NCBI GenBank assembly: GCA_025330725.1
Contig: JAIWND010000036.1
Location: forward strand, 2,501-66,500
DNA: 64,000 nt
Direction of reading: 5' to 3'
DNA from: Chlamydoabsidia padenii
Taxonomy: Eukaryota; Mucoromycota; Mucoromycetes; Mucorales; Cunninghamellaceae
Shown piece after piece: positions 1 to 12,600 of this stretch (its first letter is position 1; each line of letters starts with the position of its first letter). Position numbers and translations under genes: made by a program. Under the pieces are notes generated by a model. It was not told the DNA's origin, searched no databases, and saw only the letters and a program-made list of their open reading frames with translations.

Positions 1-966
1 TCGATCCGGCTTGGTTTGGCACACATTTCCAAAATGACTGAATCAGAAGAGACATCCACGACTTTACCCTCAAACAATCGAGTCAGTTCAGTTAAGGCAC
101 GTAAATGACTGAATGTTTCCCGCAAAGTTTCTGATGGTGTCACTGGTTTTTCATCCTACACACATAAAAAAAGATATAAATCATGGTGAGTTTTCACTTG
201 ACAAATCCCCTCCTCCTATTATATGTTTACGTACCCTCGCACTGACAGCAAGATTTTCGTCAGCGAATTCCGTTTCATCATCAAACTTGGCGGTTGGTAG
301 TTGTTCATGTAAATGTTCAGGGCCCAGAATAGATACTTTAATCAACAAGAGTTCACGTTCAACCAATTTCGTTTTTGTATAATCCAACACAGCCCATACA
401 GGTACCTAAAAAACGAAAAAAGACAATTAGTTGTAAATCCCCCCTTCCCTCTGGTATTCTTCCTACTTACCAAATCCTCCAATTGACGACGCGCTTGTTC
501 GATTTGCACATTACGACCATTAAACACCACGGTCATCCGACTGAGATCAGGTACTTCAGTATTAGCCACCACCAAAGATTCAATATTAAAACCACGAGCG
601 GCCAAGACACCTGATAATCGACTGAGTACACCAGGTTCGTTTTGGACCAAGCAATTCAAGATATGTCGACTGGCAGGTTCACCATTGTTTGTGGGTGTGT
701 TGTAAAGGATATTGTTCACCGCGTCTTCTACAGTAGGTTCAGGCACAGCTGGGAGAGGTCCAAATCGGCGTTGACGAAGATGCTTCTTGAAGGATAATGC
801 TGAGGTTGCTGAACTTGGTTCAGAACTACTAAACCGCACGCCCCGCTTCAAATAGTAAAAAAATAAACCCCCCGAGTTAAAATGGTTCAGGTTGACATGA
901 TGATTACTTTCTTACCTGGACTTGTCGACTTGTTCTGAGCATACTGGTGGCCACTGTTCGAAGCAT
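1..966 (-). CDS. ILV6: Acetolactate synthase regulatory (small) subunit, 3' end cut by window
   Basis: This is the regulatory subunit that activates acetolactate synthase (Ilv2) and gives it valine feedback sensitivity in branched-chain amino-acid synthesis in mitochondria. Exons read as complement of 916-966, 471-845, 235-405 and 1-155; all joins are phase 0. The first exon (MLRTVATSMLRTSRQVQ) looks like a mitochondrial targeting sequence. An ACT domain follows in exon 2 (HILNCLVQNEPGVLSRLSGV, then RGFNIESLVVANTEVPDLSR), typical of IlvH/Ilv6. The C-terminal part shows the conserved GKVVDVSSDSVILEMCAKPS stretch before the window edge. The ATG at 966 was chosen because it gives the targeting peptide and joins in frame to the ACT exon. 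The last part of the protein lies outside the window. The family assignment is firm. Confidence 0.93.
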
Positions 967-1172
967 TCTATGTCTATATGTAATAAAAAAAAAAAAGAAG
1001 GTAGAGAGAAGAAAAAAAAGAAAAAAGTAAAAAAAAAGAAGATTTTATTCGATCAAACCAGGCCTGTGTGAATCATCCTAGATAACATCCCAGTTGACCA
1101 ATCAGAGTAATGGAGGAGATCGAACCTGTGCCAATCATATAAAGTAAAGCGGGACAAGTTCTTTTTTTGGGT

Positions 1173-2081
1173 TTAGATGAGTAAACCTAATTCATTTGAC
1201 AGGATCTAATTCTCTTACCTTGGTATAATTGAATGTCTTTTTGATCAAACAGACAAAAAATGACTTGATCCACCTAGATATAATAAAACAAATAAAGGGT
1301 CAAGAGAGTGAGGGAAATAAAAAAGTTATTGTGTTTTACCTGATCTTGGGATTCCATTAAGACTTGACGTACAGTTCCTAATGCCACATTAGCCGCCCGT
1401 TCTTTGTCATATCCATAAACACCCGTGCTGATACAAGGGAAGGCAATTGTTCGTAGACCATGATGGATCAAAAGTTCAAGGCTTTGACGGTAGCAACTAG
1501 CAAGCATATCAGGTTGTTCAGGAGGTGCGATGGGACCTACCGTGGCAATGACATCTACAAAAAGACAAACAAACAGGTTAATAGATCCATCTTTCTTTTT
1601 TTCTTTTCTTCTTCTTCTACATACGTTTGGCTGGTAGATCATATCCTTGAGTGATTTTCGCTTTCTATTGACAGGGTCAGTCAGTCAGCCAACTTTTTCT
1701 TTTTTTCTTACCCCGGTGTGACATCCGCCTAGGGTACGACATTCTTCCAAGAGTCGGGGACCCGCGGCACGATGAATGGCACCATCCACACCACCACCTC
1801 CTAGCAAGGAATGGTTGGCAGCATTCACTATCATTCAAACAATCGTCAGTATCCTTGTTTTCTTTTTTCTATCTGTCTTTTCTTCTTACCAATGGCATCC
1901 ACCTTGAGTTTCGTAATGTCTTGAGTGCTAATGTAAAATAAGTAAAAAGTTAATCTTTCATTCATTCTTTGGAAGGGAGGAGTTACCTTGTTGAGATTTT
2001 GGTAACAACAGAAGCCGGTTGAGTGGTTTGGAAGAGACGTTGGATATGAGACAGTGCACGTTCTTTAATATTAGTGCCCAT
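1173..2081 (-). CDS. Macrodomain (ADP-ribose-binding / O-acetyl-ADP-ribose deacetylase-like) protein
   Basis: Seven coding exons (complement of 1987-2081, 1890-1927, 1712-1827, 1625-1664, 1340-1554, 1219-1273, 1173-1186) join to about 190 residues with every phase matching. The product is essentially one macrodomain. It shows [17 protein letters not shown], then [17 protein letters not shown] (the [10 protein letters not shown] phosphate-binding loop), [26 protein letters not shown] and [20 protein letters not shown] (second ribose/phosphate loop). These match the MacroD/YmdB group, which hydrolyses O-acetyl-ADP-ribose and mono-ADP-ribose from proteins. The catalytic-type Asn of VNAAN and the Asp of GGVDGAIH are present. 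The final 14-base coding exon (GLLI then stop) is the least certain part. No targeting signal is evident, so cytosol or nucleus is likely. Confidence 0.88.
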
Positions 2082-2162
2082 GGTCGTTTATTTTAAAATG
2101 TAAAAAAAAAAAAGTAAAAAGGAAAGTAGAGGGAAAATGTCAGAGTCGAAAGGCGGTATTTT

Positions 2163-2174
2163 AAATTTCCCGCC
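2163..2174. promoter_or_regulatory. E2F-like TTTCCCGCC element upstream of the macrodomain gene
   Basis: The sequence aaatttcccgcc lies about 85 bases upstream of the macrodomain ATG. It matches the E2F consensus TTTSSCGC and the related AAATCCCGC motif seen near several other genes in this window. Function is inferred from position and recurrence only. Confidence 0.35.
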
Positions 2175-2470
2175 AATAAAACTTCAAACACCGACACGTA
2201 GGGGTTTCGTACATAGATCATGCAAAAGAGATTTGAAAAGAAGAAACTTTGAATCCTACACTCTTTACTGATACACTGTATCAGGGGTACATTTATCCCG
2301 CAAATGATAAACGCTTGGAACAAAAATGTGTTCAGCAACCGAGAAATTGAATTCACACACATCTGTCGGGCATGGAACTCAACTTGATGAATTTTCCCGC
2401 TTGGTAATTCTTCTTTTGGTCGGCACTAGCTAATCAGCGCGCAATTCACCTTTGAAAAAAAAAAAAAAAC

Positions 2471-2925
2471 TTGAGTCTTTTCACCATACCATGATTCCCA
2501 TAGCCCACCCAACGGCCCTTTATTATGCATATTTGAATCCAGATTCATGCAAATTTACCGCCCACCTGATCATATTCACCTCTATACCTGGCCTCAACTA
2601 TACGCTCGCAGGATGGTGATATTTGATTCATGCAAGTGAAGGCGGTATTTTAATTTCAGATCCCGATTCAGCATGAATTTCCCAATTCAGCAAACCAAGT
2701 GCCATTGTCAGGGGTAGTCTAGGAGAGAAGTAATTTACGTTTGAAAAAAAAAATCGAGAGACTTTTCATCATGATATGGCTTCTATAGCCCACCCAACCC
2801 CTGATTATGCAGATTCAAATCCAGATTCATGCAAATTCACCCTACCCACACGGCCCACCTAATTATATTACCCCCCTACACCTGGCTCCAACTATACGCC
2901 CGCAGGGTGGCGATATTTGATTCGG
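2471..2925. repeat. Diverged direct duplication (two about 170-bp copies)
   Basis: Copy 1 (about 2471-2640) and copy 2 (about 2755-2925) share the order gagtcttttca, tagcccacccaac, ccagattcatgcaaat, cgcccac or ggcccac, ctatacgc and gatatttgattc. A further shared stretch, acgtaggg-tttcg-ac-tagat, occurs at about 2199-2220 and 2940-2965. The copies have many substitutions and small indels, so the duplication is old. No protein frame is kept. Confidence 0.7.
2621..2780. repeat. Dispersed repeat copy A (partner at 33548-33706)
   Basis: About 160 bases, from atttgattcatgcaagtgaa through atttcagatcccgatt, tgaatttcccaat, caggggtag-ctaggag and a run of A to cttttcatcatgatatg. The same order is found at 33548-33706 in the same orientation at roughly 85-90 percent identity by eye. 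This marks a multicopy, probably non-autonomous element. No open frame is shared by both copies. Confidence 0.75.
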
Positions 2926-3304
2926 GATTTGCAATGAAGACGTAGGGATTTCGCACGTAGATTTTTTCAAAGATTACGGTATTTGAAAAAGGGTACTTGA
3001 AAAGTGTGAACATATCATGCAGAGAGATAGAGATAGAGAGAGAGAAAGTATCAGTACACTGGCATAGATGAAGGCGTTGACCCAGCCAGAAAGAAACAGC
3101 ATATCCTACCGCGCCTTCATTTTCTTTTCTCCTCTAATGTTTGTCTTATTACCTTTTCCTCAGTTTGTATCGACCAGAAGAGTGATTTGTCCATCACCAG
3201 TACATGGTCCAGGCACAAGTAGTTATTATGTATCCTTTGCACCTAAACATAAAAAAAGAGACACAAAAGGAAAAAAGTATCAGTATCAAAATCCTGTTAA
3301 AGGT

Positions 3305-3525
3305 ATTGATCCATACAGAAAGGCACATTACACCTTATCAACCCCTTTCTTTTCATACCTTTTGCTCCTTTTGTTTCTTTCATTTGTCACGTCCATTCAA
3401 GTTAAATGGGGTTTCAATTGAGATTCTTCTTCACCAATAAAACATTCCCTTACTACAGAGTCAGTTTGCTTCATCACCGCTTTTATTCATCTTCACCTAT
3501 TCGTTCCAAACCATGATAAGTTTCA
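3305..3525. repeat. Dispersed diverged repeat copy (partner about 34795-34970)
   Basis: The segments cccctttcttttcatacctt and actacagagtcagttt-cttcatcac-ttttattcatcttcac align in order with 34825-34860 and 34898-34960. Identity is near 75 percent with indels. Neither copy keeps a shared reading frame. It may be the remnant of an old transposon present at both sites. Confidence 0.45.
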
Positions 3526-3879
3526 TACTTGTGAAGAAGACCTATAGTTGAATCATCGTTGTCATCCGTGTTTCCGTCGTGAATGGCTTGCCATCAGTAG
3601 GTTGATAATCCAACATCAATCATACAGTATACAGTCAAGCCACCCAGTCAAATGTAAGCAATGAGGACGTTCAAGTCAAGTTGGAAATAAAAAGAGGGAT
3701 GAGGGTGGATCAAAAGAAGAAGAGAAAGAAAAAAAGAAAAAAAAAAGACCCTCAACCTATGTCAACCTAACCACCACAGCCTATACTTTTTTTAATCCCG
3801 AAATAAACGAATCCAAGGTAACACAACTTAATGCAACTTAACGCAGCCTAAGGATATCCACAGTGGTCCACTAAATCAA

Positions 3880-3935
3880 CCCACTAAAGTTGGTGGGTCG
3901 GAAATCCCACTAGGTCTGGTGGGATTTTTTCTTTC
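3880..3935. other. Two adjacent hairpins followed by a T-rich run
   Basis: acccac...gtgggt (loop taaagttg) is followed at once by aatcccac...gtgggatt, and then by ttttttctttctttc. The middle part can alternatively pair as gtggg-tcggaaat-cccac, which resembles a tRNA T arm. The layout recalls a Pol III unit end or a tRNA-derived SINE tail, but no A box or complete cloverleaf was found. Confidence 0.3.
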
Positions 3936-4930
3936 TTTCTTTCAAAATCTGACATCATTTAAAATGAATAACACCAACAGCATCATCATCATCAACGTCG
4001 TCTCCAATAGTGAATAGAATAGTATCATTATTGTTTATTATTATCAATAAATATATCTGTCTATTCTAATATCTGTCTATTCAATTGCTATTTTTCTATT
4101 TTACTACTATTTGTCTACTCTAATGTTAGCCTTTTTTTTAATGGGATGGTGTTTCATCTACTCCAGTTGCCGTATTCCTACCAGATCAGGAGATTGCCAC
4201 TACAAGGGCCATTACTCGTTGGTCCAAATCATCGTCAAAGAAGCCATCTTCATTGAGCAGACATATAATTCGTTGTCGTAGGGGTTATCGTCATTGGACA
4301 GAGTGAAGAGGTCATGTTGTTGCATTATGAATCAATAAAAGATGTAAAAAGGGGTAAAATGGAAGTATTTCGTTTCCACCATATTAAAGACCCGACACAC
4401 TAAAAATTACCAAGCCTAATTGGACTACTGTGGATGCCCTTAAAGAATCGGGGGTTAGACAACCACTTTCCAATATTCAGAGCCCGCATTCATGCAAACT
4501 TTCCACCCTCTATCCAAACCCAGTGCATCAGTTCAAGTTGTTCCAATTACATTTTAACAGCATTCACTAGTTTGCATACTTTTATTTCAATCAAAAGAAC
4601 CAACATAAACGGATTCTTGATCTAAACTAGGCAAGGCACTTTACTTTTAATCACTCTATCTCATCTTCCAAGTCGAGTCTTTTGGTTAATTAACAAGATT
4701 TTTATAGTTACCGCCTGCTAGGTACATTTGACAAGTGAGAGCTCATTGTCAATCTGATCACTAGTCCAGTCAAAATATTATGTACCGTATTATAAAAAGT
4801 CTTTCCCTATTCACTTTATCATAACCAAGCGAATGTCATTGTCACGAATAAAAAAGAGAGTCATTAAGATTAATATCAAAAATCCAGTCTTTTATTGCAT
4901 GATTCAGGTTACAAAAAAGAAGAAGCTACA

Positions 4931-5410
4931 CTAGAGGGGATGTGGTGGTAAATATGAGGAAGTAACACTATTGTATGAGTATACCCATTGGTTTATAAGT
5001 GACTTTTGACTATAGGTGAAGGATAGCAGTTTCCATCGCATTCGTACATTACTTGTGGTTGGAGTGGATCCCTTGAATTCACGATAGAATTCATTGCGCC
5101 AGTCGGCCTTCATCGCTTCTACCACCGCCATTGTTTGTTTGAGGGAATCATAGTCGCTTTTCTTGTTGCCCAAACTATCAGTGTGTGCCGGCCTGATTAT
5201 TTGTTCCAGTGCTGTATTGTGATCCAATCTAACCCTTTGGTGCAAAAATCAAAGTTCATCCAAGTGAAGATCAATGTGTTGTTACTTTGATCCATCCCAG
5301 TGTTCATTATGTCGTAAAGTGCCTGCCTATGGTTTTTGTTTAGCTTGATCAGTCGCTTGTAACGTAATCCATCGAGTGCAGCCGTGTGGTTTTGGGTTTA
5401 CCCTTTACCA
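4931..5410 (-). pseudogene. Possible decayed coding remnant, unrecognised
   Basis: Two adjoining minus-strand frames of about 60 and 90 codons read as plausible protein (NKNHRQALYDIMNTGMD, then MAVVEAMKADWRNEFYREFK) but need a frameshift near 5245 to join. There is no start context or splice solution I trust. I recognise no family. It could be a transposon relic like those further right, or chance. Confidence 0.2.
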
Positions 5411-5696
5411 AGTTGTGTTCCGGTAAAGAGCGTAAAGTTATAGTGCTCCATTAAAGTGTGTGAGGTTCCATTCTTTTTATGAGTTCATATTTACCCAATG
5501 ATCAAGAAGAGCGTATCAAGGAGAGAAAAAGGATCAAAGATTTCTCTGTGGACGGGTATTAAAAACTGCGGTAAGTGTGATTTACAAGCCACTTTTTTGT
5601 GAGTGGGTGATCATTCGCTTTATTAGCTCGGTCCCAATTTTTCTTTTTTTCTTTCCTTTTTCTTTTAGTTTTATATACTTCATTGATATTATACCA

Positions 5697-8600
5697 ATGA
5701 GTGAATCCGATATAGCAGCTGCCACGGGTGATCTATCATGGCCTGACTTTATCAAATATAGACTAGTCACCACTATCACCACCTCAAAAGTATCTGAACG
5801 ACTCGACTTTCTACACCACTCATTACTCCTTCGACTCAGAAGAAAAGGTAACTCCCCTCCCCCCCACACACAAAAAAAAAAAAAAAAACTGCGGGATGGC
5901 TCACTTACCTATTTTGAATAGATTTACCACAAGAAGCTCTTGCTCCTCTTCTTGGGTTATTGAAACTGACGTATACACGGTACCACGACCGCGCCTCTCG
6001 TCAAGCTATCCTGGATGTCTTTAACGAACTCAACAATTGGAACCCTGAATTGCTCCAAAAGACACTCGCACCTGTGCTCTCTCGGGAAGCTGAAAAGATT
6101 TGCAAACGGTCTTCTACATCAGGGTAATAAAGTCCAGCCCGAAACTAAAATGACTTGACAACTAACCCACCCTTCCTTCTTCTATAGGGATTGCATTACA
6201 CCTTTTGCCGATCGGTTTGTACTATTAACGTGGATGAATCAACTGACATCATTTATACTCGAGAATGACGAAAAGACGACTACAGCACTAGGTGACAGCA
6301 ACATTGCCGTTTTATTGGGTCTGGTGGTGAATGGACAGGGATTGTTGGTGGACTCGTTGGGTGATGCGAAACCATCCATCTGGCACAGCAGCGTGGCTCA
6401 TGTACGACGTACTTTCCGAAATCATCATCATGCGATTCCTCGACTTTTCGACACAGCATTGGCATCATCAACCAATCCCTCTTTTATTAATGCCGTCTTG
6501 ATTGGGATCCTCATTGATGTCAGTCTGCATTTGAAAAACATGGATGGAAAGGCATTGTATCTTGACGATCGACACACTCAACTGATTGATTATTATTTGA
6601 AGAACATTCTCTCTTCTCGTGCACCTGTACGTCCAGCTGCCATGGTTGCTTTTAATGGGTTTATTCATACTATGGTGTCCGAAGATGTCTTCCGCGATCA
6701 ATTTCTTCCTGTTCTGGAAAAGATGATGCTACGATCTCCAGAAATCGCTTTACCAGGTAACTAATAGCAGTTAAATACAACACATATACTGACTTTCTTC
6801 TTCTTAAATAGCGTTGGCATCCATTGTACCTTCCTTCTCATTCGATCCTTCCGACATATTTGCCACCAAATTAGTCGACTCATTATCCAATCATCTCCGA
6901 TCTTCATCAGCATCCGTCCGTCAAGGCGCCATCACCTTGTGGCGATCCTTGGCAAAGAAATGTCGCGATGTGTCCAGCCTGATCAAGATCACACAACATG
7001 TCACTACTCCCTTGAAGCAAGGTAAAATCAGCACACCCGAGCACCGTGTCGTCCTCTTCCAAGCTCTGGGCGATCTCGACCAACCTGCCGATGCACATCT
7101 GAGTCATATCGTCTTGACCGAAGGATTTCTCACCTCACTCACTGGTGCGAAAAAGGACACTAACGATCAGGCGATGATTCAGGCCATTCAAGGGGCAGGT
7201 AAACATGTGGCGGTGGTGCTCTACGACGATGCTTACTGTCAACAAAACAAGAGTCTGATGGATTCGATTGTCAAGGTCATCACGGAAGGATTGGTGGGGG
7301 CCAAGGCGAATGTGCGATCTCAATGGGCACATGTGATGGGTACTACTTACTGGAAAACCAAGCAACCAAGTCTGACTCTGGCCGATCAAGTCCTCCGGTA
7401 TCTCACCCCGTTATTTGCCACGGCCGCCAAAATGCAAGAAAAACCCTTGGCTTGGAAAGATGGTCCTTTGGAAGGTTATGTTTTGGTGGCTTTATTGTCC
7501 GGTCGTGTCCAATCTACATGGTCCTCTGTGCCTAAGGATGTGGACGACATGATTAAGAAACAAAACTACCCTACTTGTATTCTCAAATCCAAATCCAGCA
7601 CTCCTTCAAAATCACCTGCACCTACCAATGGCGGGGCTAGCTTCTTATTGATGGATCGTGTCTATATGAAGGCGGTGTCTCTGGAAGAAGGCATCTGGTT
7701 TACCCATGCTTTGATCAGTTTATTCACTCAATTGGACGAAAAGGCATTGTCTCAACTAAATGGTGATGATTCAGTGGGTTGTTTGATTGCTCAAGCTTTG
7801 GTGTGGATCGTGACCAGTCATCCTGTGTATCAAGTCCGTCAACAAGCCTATCAAAGTTTGGCGGCAACATGTCAACTCCAATCTGAAAAGTTGTCTGGTT
7901 TTATGATTCAAGCCTTGCGCCTTTGGTTGGTCAGCTTGGAAAAGGAAACAAAAGGCTCAGTGGCCGTGGCAGCAGCAGCGACAGTATCTGAAACTACTGA
8001 CCCTCTAGTCTCTAACTACCGATTGGCCGCTGTATTGATGGCTATCACTACCTTTGGTGTGGATAATGATGAAAAGGTCAAATCGTCTATTTTAGTGGAA
8101 TTGATCGTGTTGGCTCATCATTCTTTTATTGGTAAGTCAGTTTCCAAAAAAGGGGGAGGGGAAGGGGAATTCAATTACTCACTATCTTTTTCATTAGTCT
8201 CACCTACTGAAAAATACAATTGGATTACCTTGGTTCAACGTGCTGGTTTAAATCCTGGCAAACTTGTAAAGTCCCATTCTCGTAGATTGAAGGAACTTGC
8301 CTCGTCCATTCTCACCAGTGATAACAATGATGTAAGGAAAATAAAAAAGGGGTAAGGGCATGCTAATGGGGTCATTAACTGTATTCTATTTTTATAGTCC
8401 AAATTGTTTTACAAAGCTGCTCTTTCCACCATCTCCACCTTATCCTTCATTGATGCTTCTACCTTTACCTCCTTTGCTGATCATACCAAACTCTTGGATC
8501 CTTCCTTGATGAAGGGCATTGGTGAACTGGAATACAATATCTGGCAAACTCCTGAAGACACTGTCTATGTTGATGGTAAGAAAAGAAAACATGAAGGAAA

Positions 8601-9616
8601 AGGAAACTACAGACTTACTTTTTTTTTTTTTTTTTTGGTATGTGTGTATAGTGCTGAAGAAGAAGAGCGACCGATTGGAATCTAGGGGTCGTAAAACCAA
8701 GGATCAAGAATGGGAAGATGAACTACGTGCGGAATTGGCAGCAAAGAACAAGGACAACCAACCACAACGCAAACTGACCAAGGAAGAACAAGTGGCTGTG
8801 GATGCGCAAAAGAAAAAGGAAGTAGACATTCGAACCAAGGTGCAAAAAGTGTTTGATCAAATCAACTTGGGTCTGGATATACTTGGTGCTTTAATCTCTT
8901 CGACCTCAACTATGAACAGCAATGACGAACTCATCCTACAAGCCCTTGCTGGGTTATTGGCCATGGCGAAAGCGAATGCTGGATTATTGGTGAAAGACAA
9001 ACTGGTGGATACTTATCTGGCATTGGGTCGAACTCAACAACAAGACCTGAATGGGCCTTTGGCGGATGCGATCTGTTTGGCGACGTTACGTTGTAATCAA
9101 GTGGACGATTTGCCTTGTCGCTGGTTGGACGAACCTTTGCTGGATCTTATCAACAGGTTGCTTTACAAATTGCGGTTTTTGACGGAATCACGAGCCTTGT
9201 CTGCGTCTGCGTTTGCCTTTTGTTTCCCCGTACTCTATCAAGTCATCAAACAAGGTGGTGTGGCTTGTAGCACAAAATCCTCCTCCTTATCTGAACAAGC
9301 TATGGAACAAGTCAATATGGCTCTGGATATCGTCGGCTTCCATGCATCTCTTGGTCATCATGCCTCTTTATTGCCTCGTCAAGATATCATCGATTGTCTT
9401 TTGTATAGTATTCGTGAATACCCTGGTCATGGCAAGGCGGCGAAAGCTACTTTGGTTGAACTGTGTACAGCCATGGATGGTACCGTGATTACTCAAGCTG
9501 AATACAATGCATTGTTTCAAGGTCTCTTATCTGATGAATCTGTTGTCCGCCATGCTGCTCTTCAAGGTTTGGAGGTATTATTTCAATGGGAAAAAGGGGG
9601 AGGGGAAAGGTGATTT

Positions 9617-9660
<44 letters not shown>

Positions 9661-12600
9661 TTATCTTGTAGATTCTTGATTTGACTGATATTGACTACTC
9701 TGCTGAATTATGGTTGGCATGTCATGATGATGAAAACGAAGCCAACTCGGTACTGGCTAAGACATTATGGGAAGACAACGGTATGGATGTAGAAGAAGAC
9801 AGCTACAGCGATCAACTCTTGACCTATGTAATCTCGGAAGCTTCGTATGTGCGCTCGGCGGCAAGTGGTGCTCTGGCTGAAGCAATGGCCATGTATCCCG
9901 CTACAGTGGCGACGACCCTCCAATCGGTGTACTCACTTTACAAGACCAAGGCGGCCTCTCTGGATCCTGAATACGACAAGTTTGGTATGGTGATTCCCGA
10001 AACCCTCGACCGTCGTGACCCCTGGGAAGCTCGAAGTGGTTTGGCTTTAGCGTTAAAGAAATGCGCTGGTTATGTACCAACCGAAAATGTGATTGGTCTT
10101 GTGCAATTCATGATCAACGACTTGGCTCTGGGCGATCGTGATGAACTGGTGCGAAAACAAATGGTAGATGCTGGTTTGGCGGTGGTGAATGCGCATTGCC
10201 GGGATAACAAGGATGTGCTACGTGAACTATTGGATTGCTTTGAACTGTATATGACCGCCGACAAGAACAAGAACACGGCGTCGGATGAAAAAACCCAAGA
10301 CCATGTGCGTCAATCCGTGGTGATTCTCTATGGTGGTGCGGCGGGATACTTACCTGTGGGCGATCCCAAGATTCGTGTGGCGGTGGATAACTTGATTGAA
10401 ACTCTCGACACACCATCCGAAGTAGTACAAAGTGCTGTGGCTGACTGTCTACCTCCTCTTATCAAGATGATTAAGGAAGACGTGCCAAGTATTGTGGAAG
10501 GTCTAATGAAGAAACTGTATCACGGTGAAAAGTATGCTCAACGTCGTGGTGCGGCTTATGGTCTGGCAGGTGTCGTCAAGGGTCGCGGGATCACTGCTTT
10601 GAAGGAATGTGCTATCATGCAATCACTCAAGGATGCTGTGGATAACAAACGCAACTATCAATTCCGTCAAGGTGCCTTGTTTGCTTTTGAAACTCTCTCC
10701 TCCACACTCGGTCGTCTGTTTGAACCCTACATTATCCAAATCATCCCTTTGCTTCTGGTCTGCTTTAGTGATGCCAATCTGGATGTGCGTGAAGCCAGTT
10801 CGGATGCTGGTCGGGTGATCATGTCCAAGATCAGTGGTCACTGTGTCAAGCTCATTTTACCCTCTATCCTCGAAGGTCTGGATGAACGACAATGGCGTAC
10901 GAAGAAAGCTTCGGTGGAATTACTTGGTGCCATGGCATACTGTGCGCCTAAACAACTCTCTGTCTCTTTACCCAGCATCATTCCTCGCATCACGGAAGTC
11001 TTGGCCGATACACATGCACAAGTTCAAGCGGCTGCCAATCGATCTCTTCAAATGTTTGGTGAAGTCATCAGTAATCCCGAAATTCAACAATTGGTGCCTG
11101 AACTTCTTGAAGCGCTTAGCGATCCTAACCAAAAGACAATGATTGCTCTCAAGAAACTACTCCAGACTTCCTTTGTGCATTATATCGACTCTCCCTCTTT
11201 GGCCATTGTCATGCCTATTTTGGAACGTGGTCTGCGTGAACGTGGTACGGAAATCAAGACCAAGTCTGCTCAGATTGTCGGTAACATGGCATCTTTGACT
11301 GACCAAAAGGATTTGGTGCCTTACTTGCCTGTCTTGTTACCACGTGTGAAAGAAGTCTTGTTGGACCCTGTTCCTGAAGCTCGAGGCACGGCCGCCAAGG
11401 CGCTCGGTGGATTGGTGGAAAAGCTCGGTGAAGACAACTTCCCTGGTCTCGTGATCGAATTACTGGATACACTCAAAACCGATGCTGGCGGTGTGGATCG
11501 TCAAGGGGCTGCTCAAGGTTTAGCTGAAGTACTTGCTGGTCTGGGTCTTGATCGTTTGGATGGTTTGCTTCCTGAAATCATTGCTAATGCCGATAGTCCT
11601 CGTCCTTATGTGCGTGAAGGGTTCATCTCCTTGTTGGTCTACTTGCCTGCTACCTATGGTCCTCGTTTCCAACCTTACATTGGCCGTATCATTCCTCCTA
11701 TCTTGATGGGTCTTGCCGATGAATCCGAATACGTGCGCGATGCCTCTTTACGTGCTGGTCGTATGATTGTCACCAACTATGCCACCAAAGCCGTCGATTT
11801 ACTTTTGCCTGAACTTGAAAAGGGATTGTTTGATGGTAACTGGCGTATTCGACAAAGTTCCGTACAATTGGTGGGTGATCTTCTCTTCCGTATCACCGGT
11901 ATATCCAATCCCAACAAACTCAATCAAGCCATGGGTAATATGCAAGAACTGGATGACGATGACGATGACGAAGGTGGTGAACAAGTGGGAGGTGGCGATG
12001 GTACTGGACGTAAACATTTACGTGATGTGCTTGGTAAGGATAGAGGGGATCGTATCCTTTCTGCTCTTTACATTGTACGTCGTGATTCCTCTGGTATGGT
12101 ACGTCAAGCGTCTCTACAAGTCTGGAAGGCATTGGTCACCAACACACCTCGTACGTTACGTGATATCTTGCCTACGATGATGTCTATGATCATTCACTTG
12201 TTGGCAGCTTCTGAAGAAAATGATGCCACAGCAAGTTATGAACAAAGGTCGGTGGCGGCTCGTACTTTATGCGACTTGGTATCCAAATTGGGTGAACGGG
12301 TTTTGGCCGATATGCTTCCTATTCTTCAAGACAATGTGCAATCCTCTGATCCTGCTATCCGTCAAGGTGTCACGGTGGCATACAGCGAAATCATGGCGTC
12401 TGCTGAACGTGTACAAATTCTCGACTTTGCTGATCAAATCGTGCCTGTTATTCGTCAAACCTTGTGTGATCCCTCCACTGAAGTGCGTGAAGCTGCTGCT
12501 CAAGGTAAGGAAGAAGAAGAAGAAAAACAAAAAAGAAGAAGAGTGACACTAACGGACTGATTTTTTTTGTATATACATATAGCCTTTGATACATTACATC

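Larger units (their letters stand above)
2082..5696. other. Intergenic region with diverged repeats, no convincing gene
   Basis: This 3.6-kb gap between divergent genes holds no open frame with recognisable protein similarity. It contains a diverged direct duplication (about 2471-2640 and 2755-2925), a dispersed repeat shared with 33548-33706, a (ag)n tract near 3021-3045, a second dispersed repeat shared with 34800-34965, two hairpins near 3880-3930, and a possible decayed coding stretch at 4931-5410 on the minus strand. The last 100 bases before 5697 are the presumed GCN1 leader. Confidence 0.6.

Noticed and set aside
3068..3440. Open frames of 78-117 codons on the plus strand
   Set aside because: They overlap in two frames, match nothing and lie over an old dispersed repeat; base composition is that of intergenic DNA.
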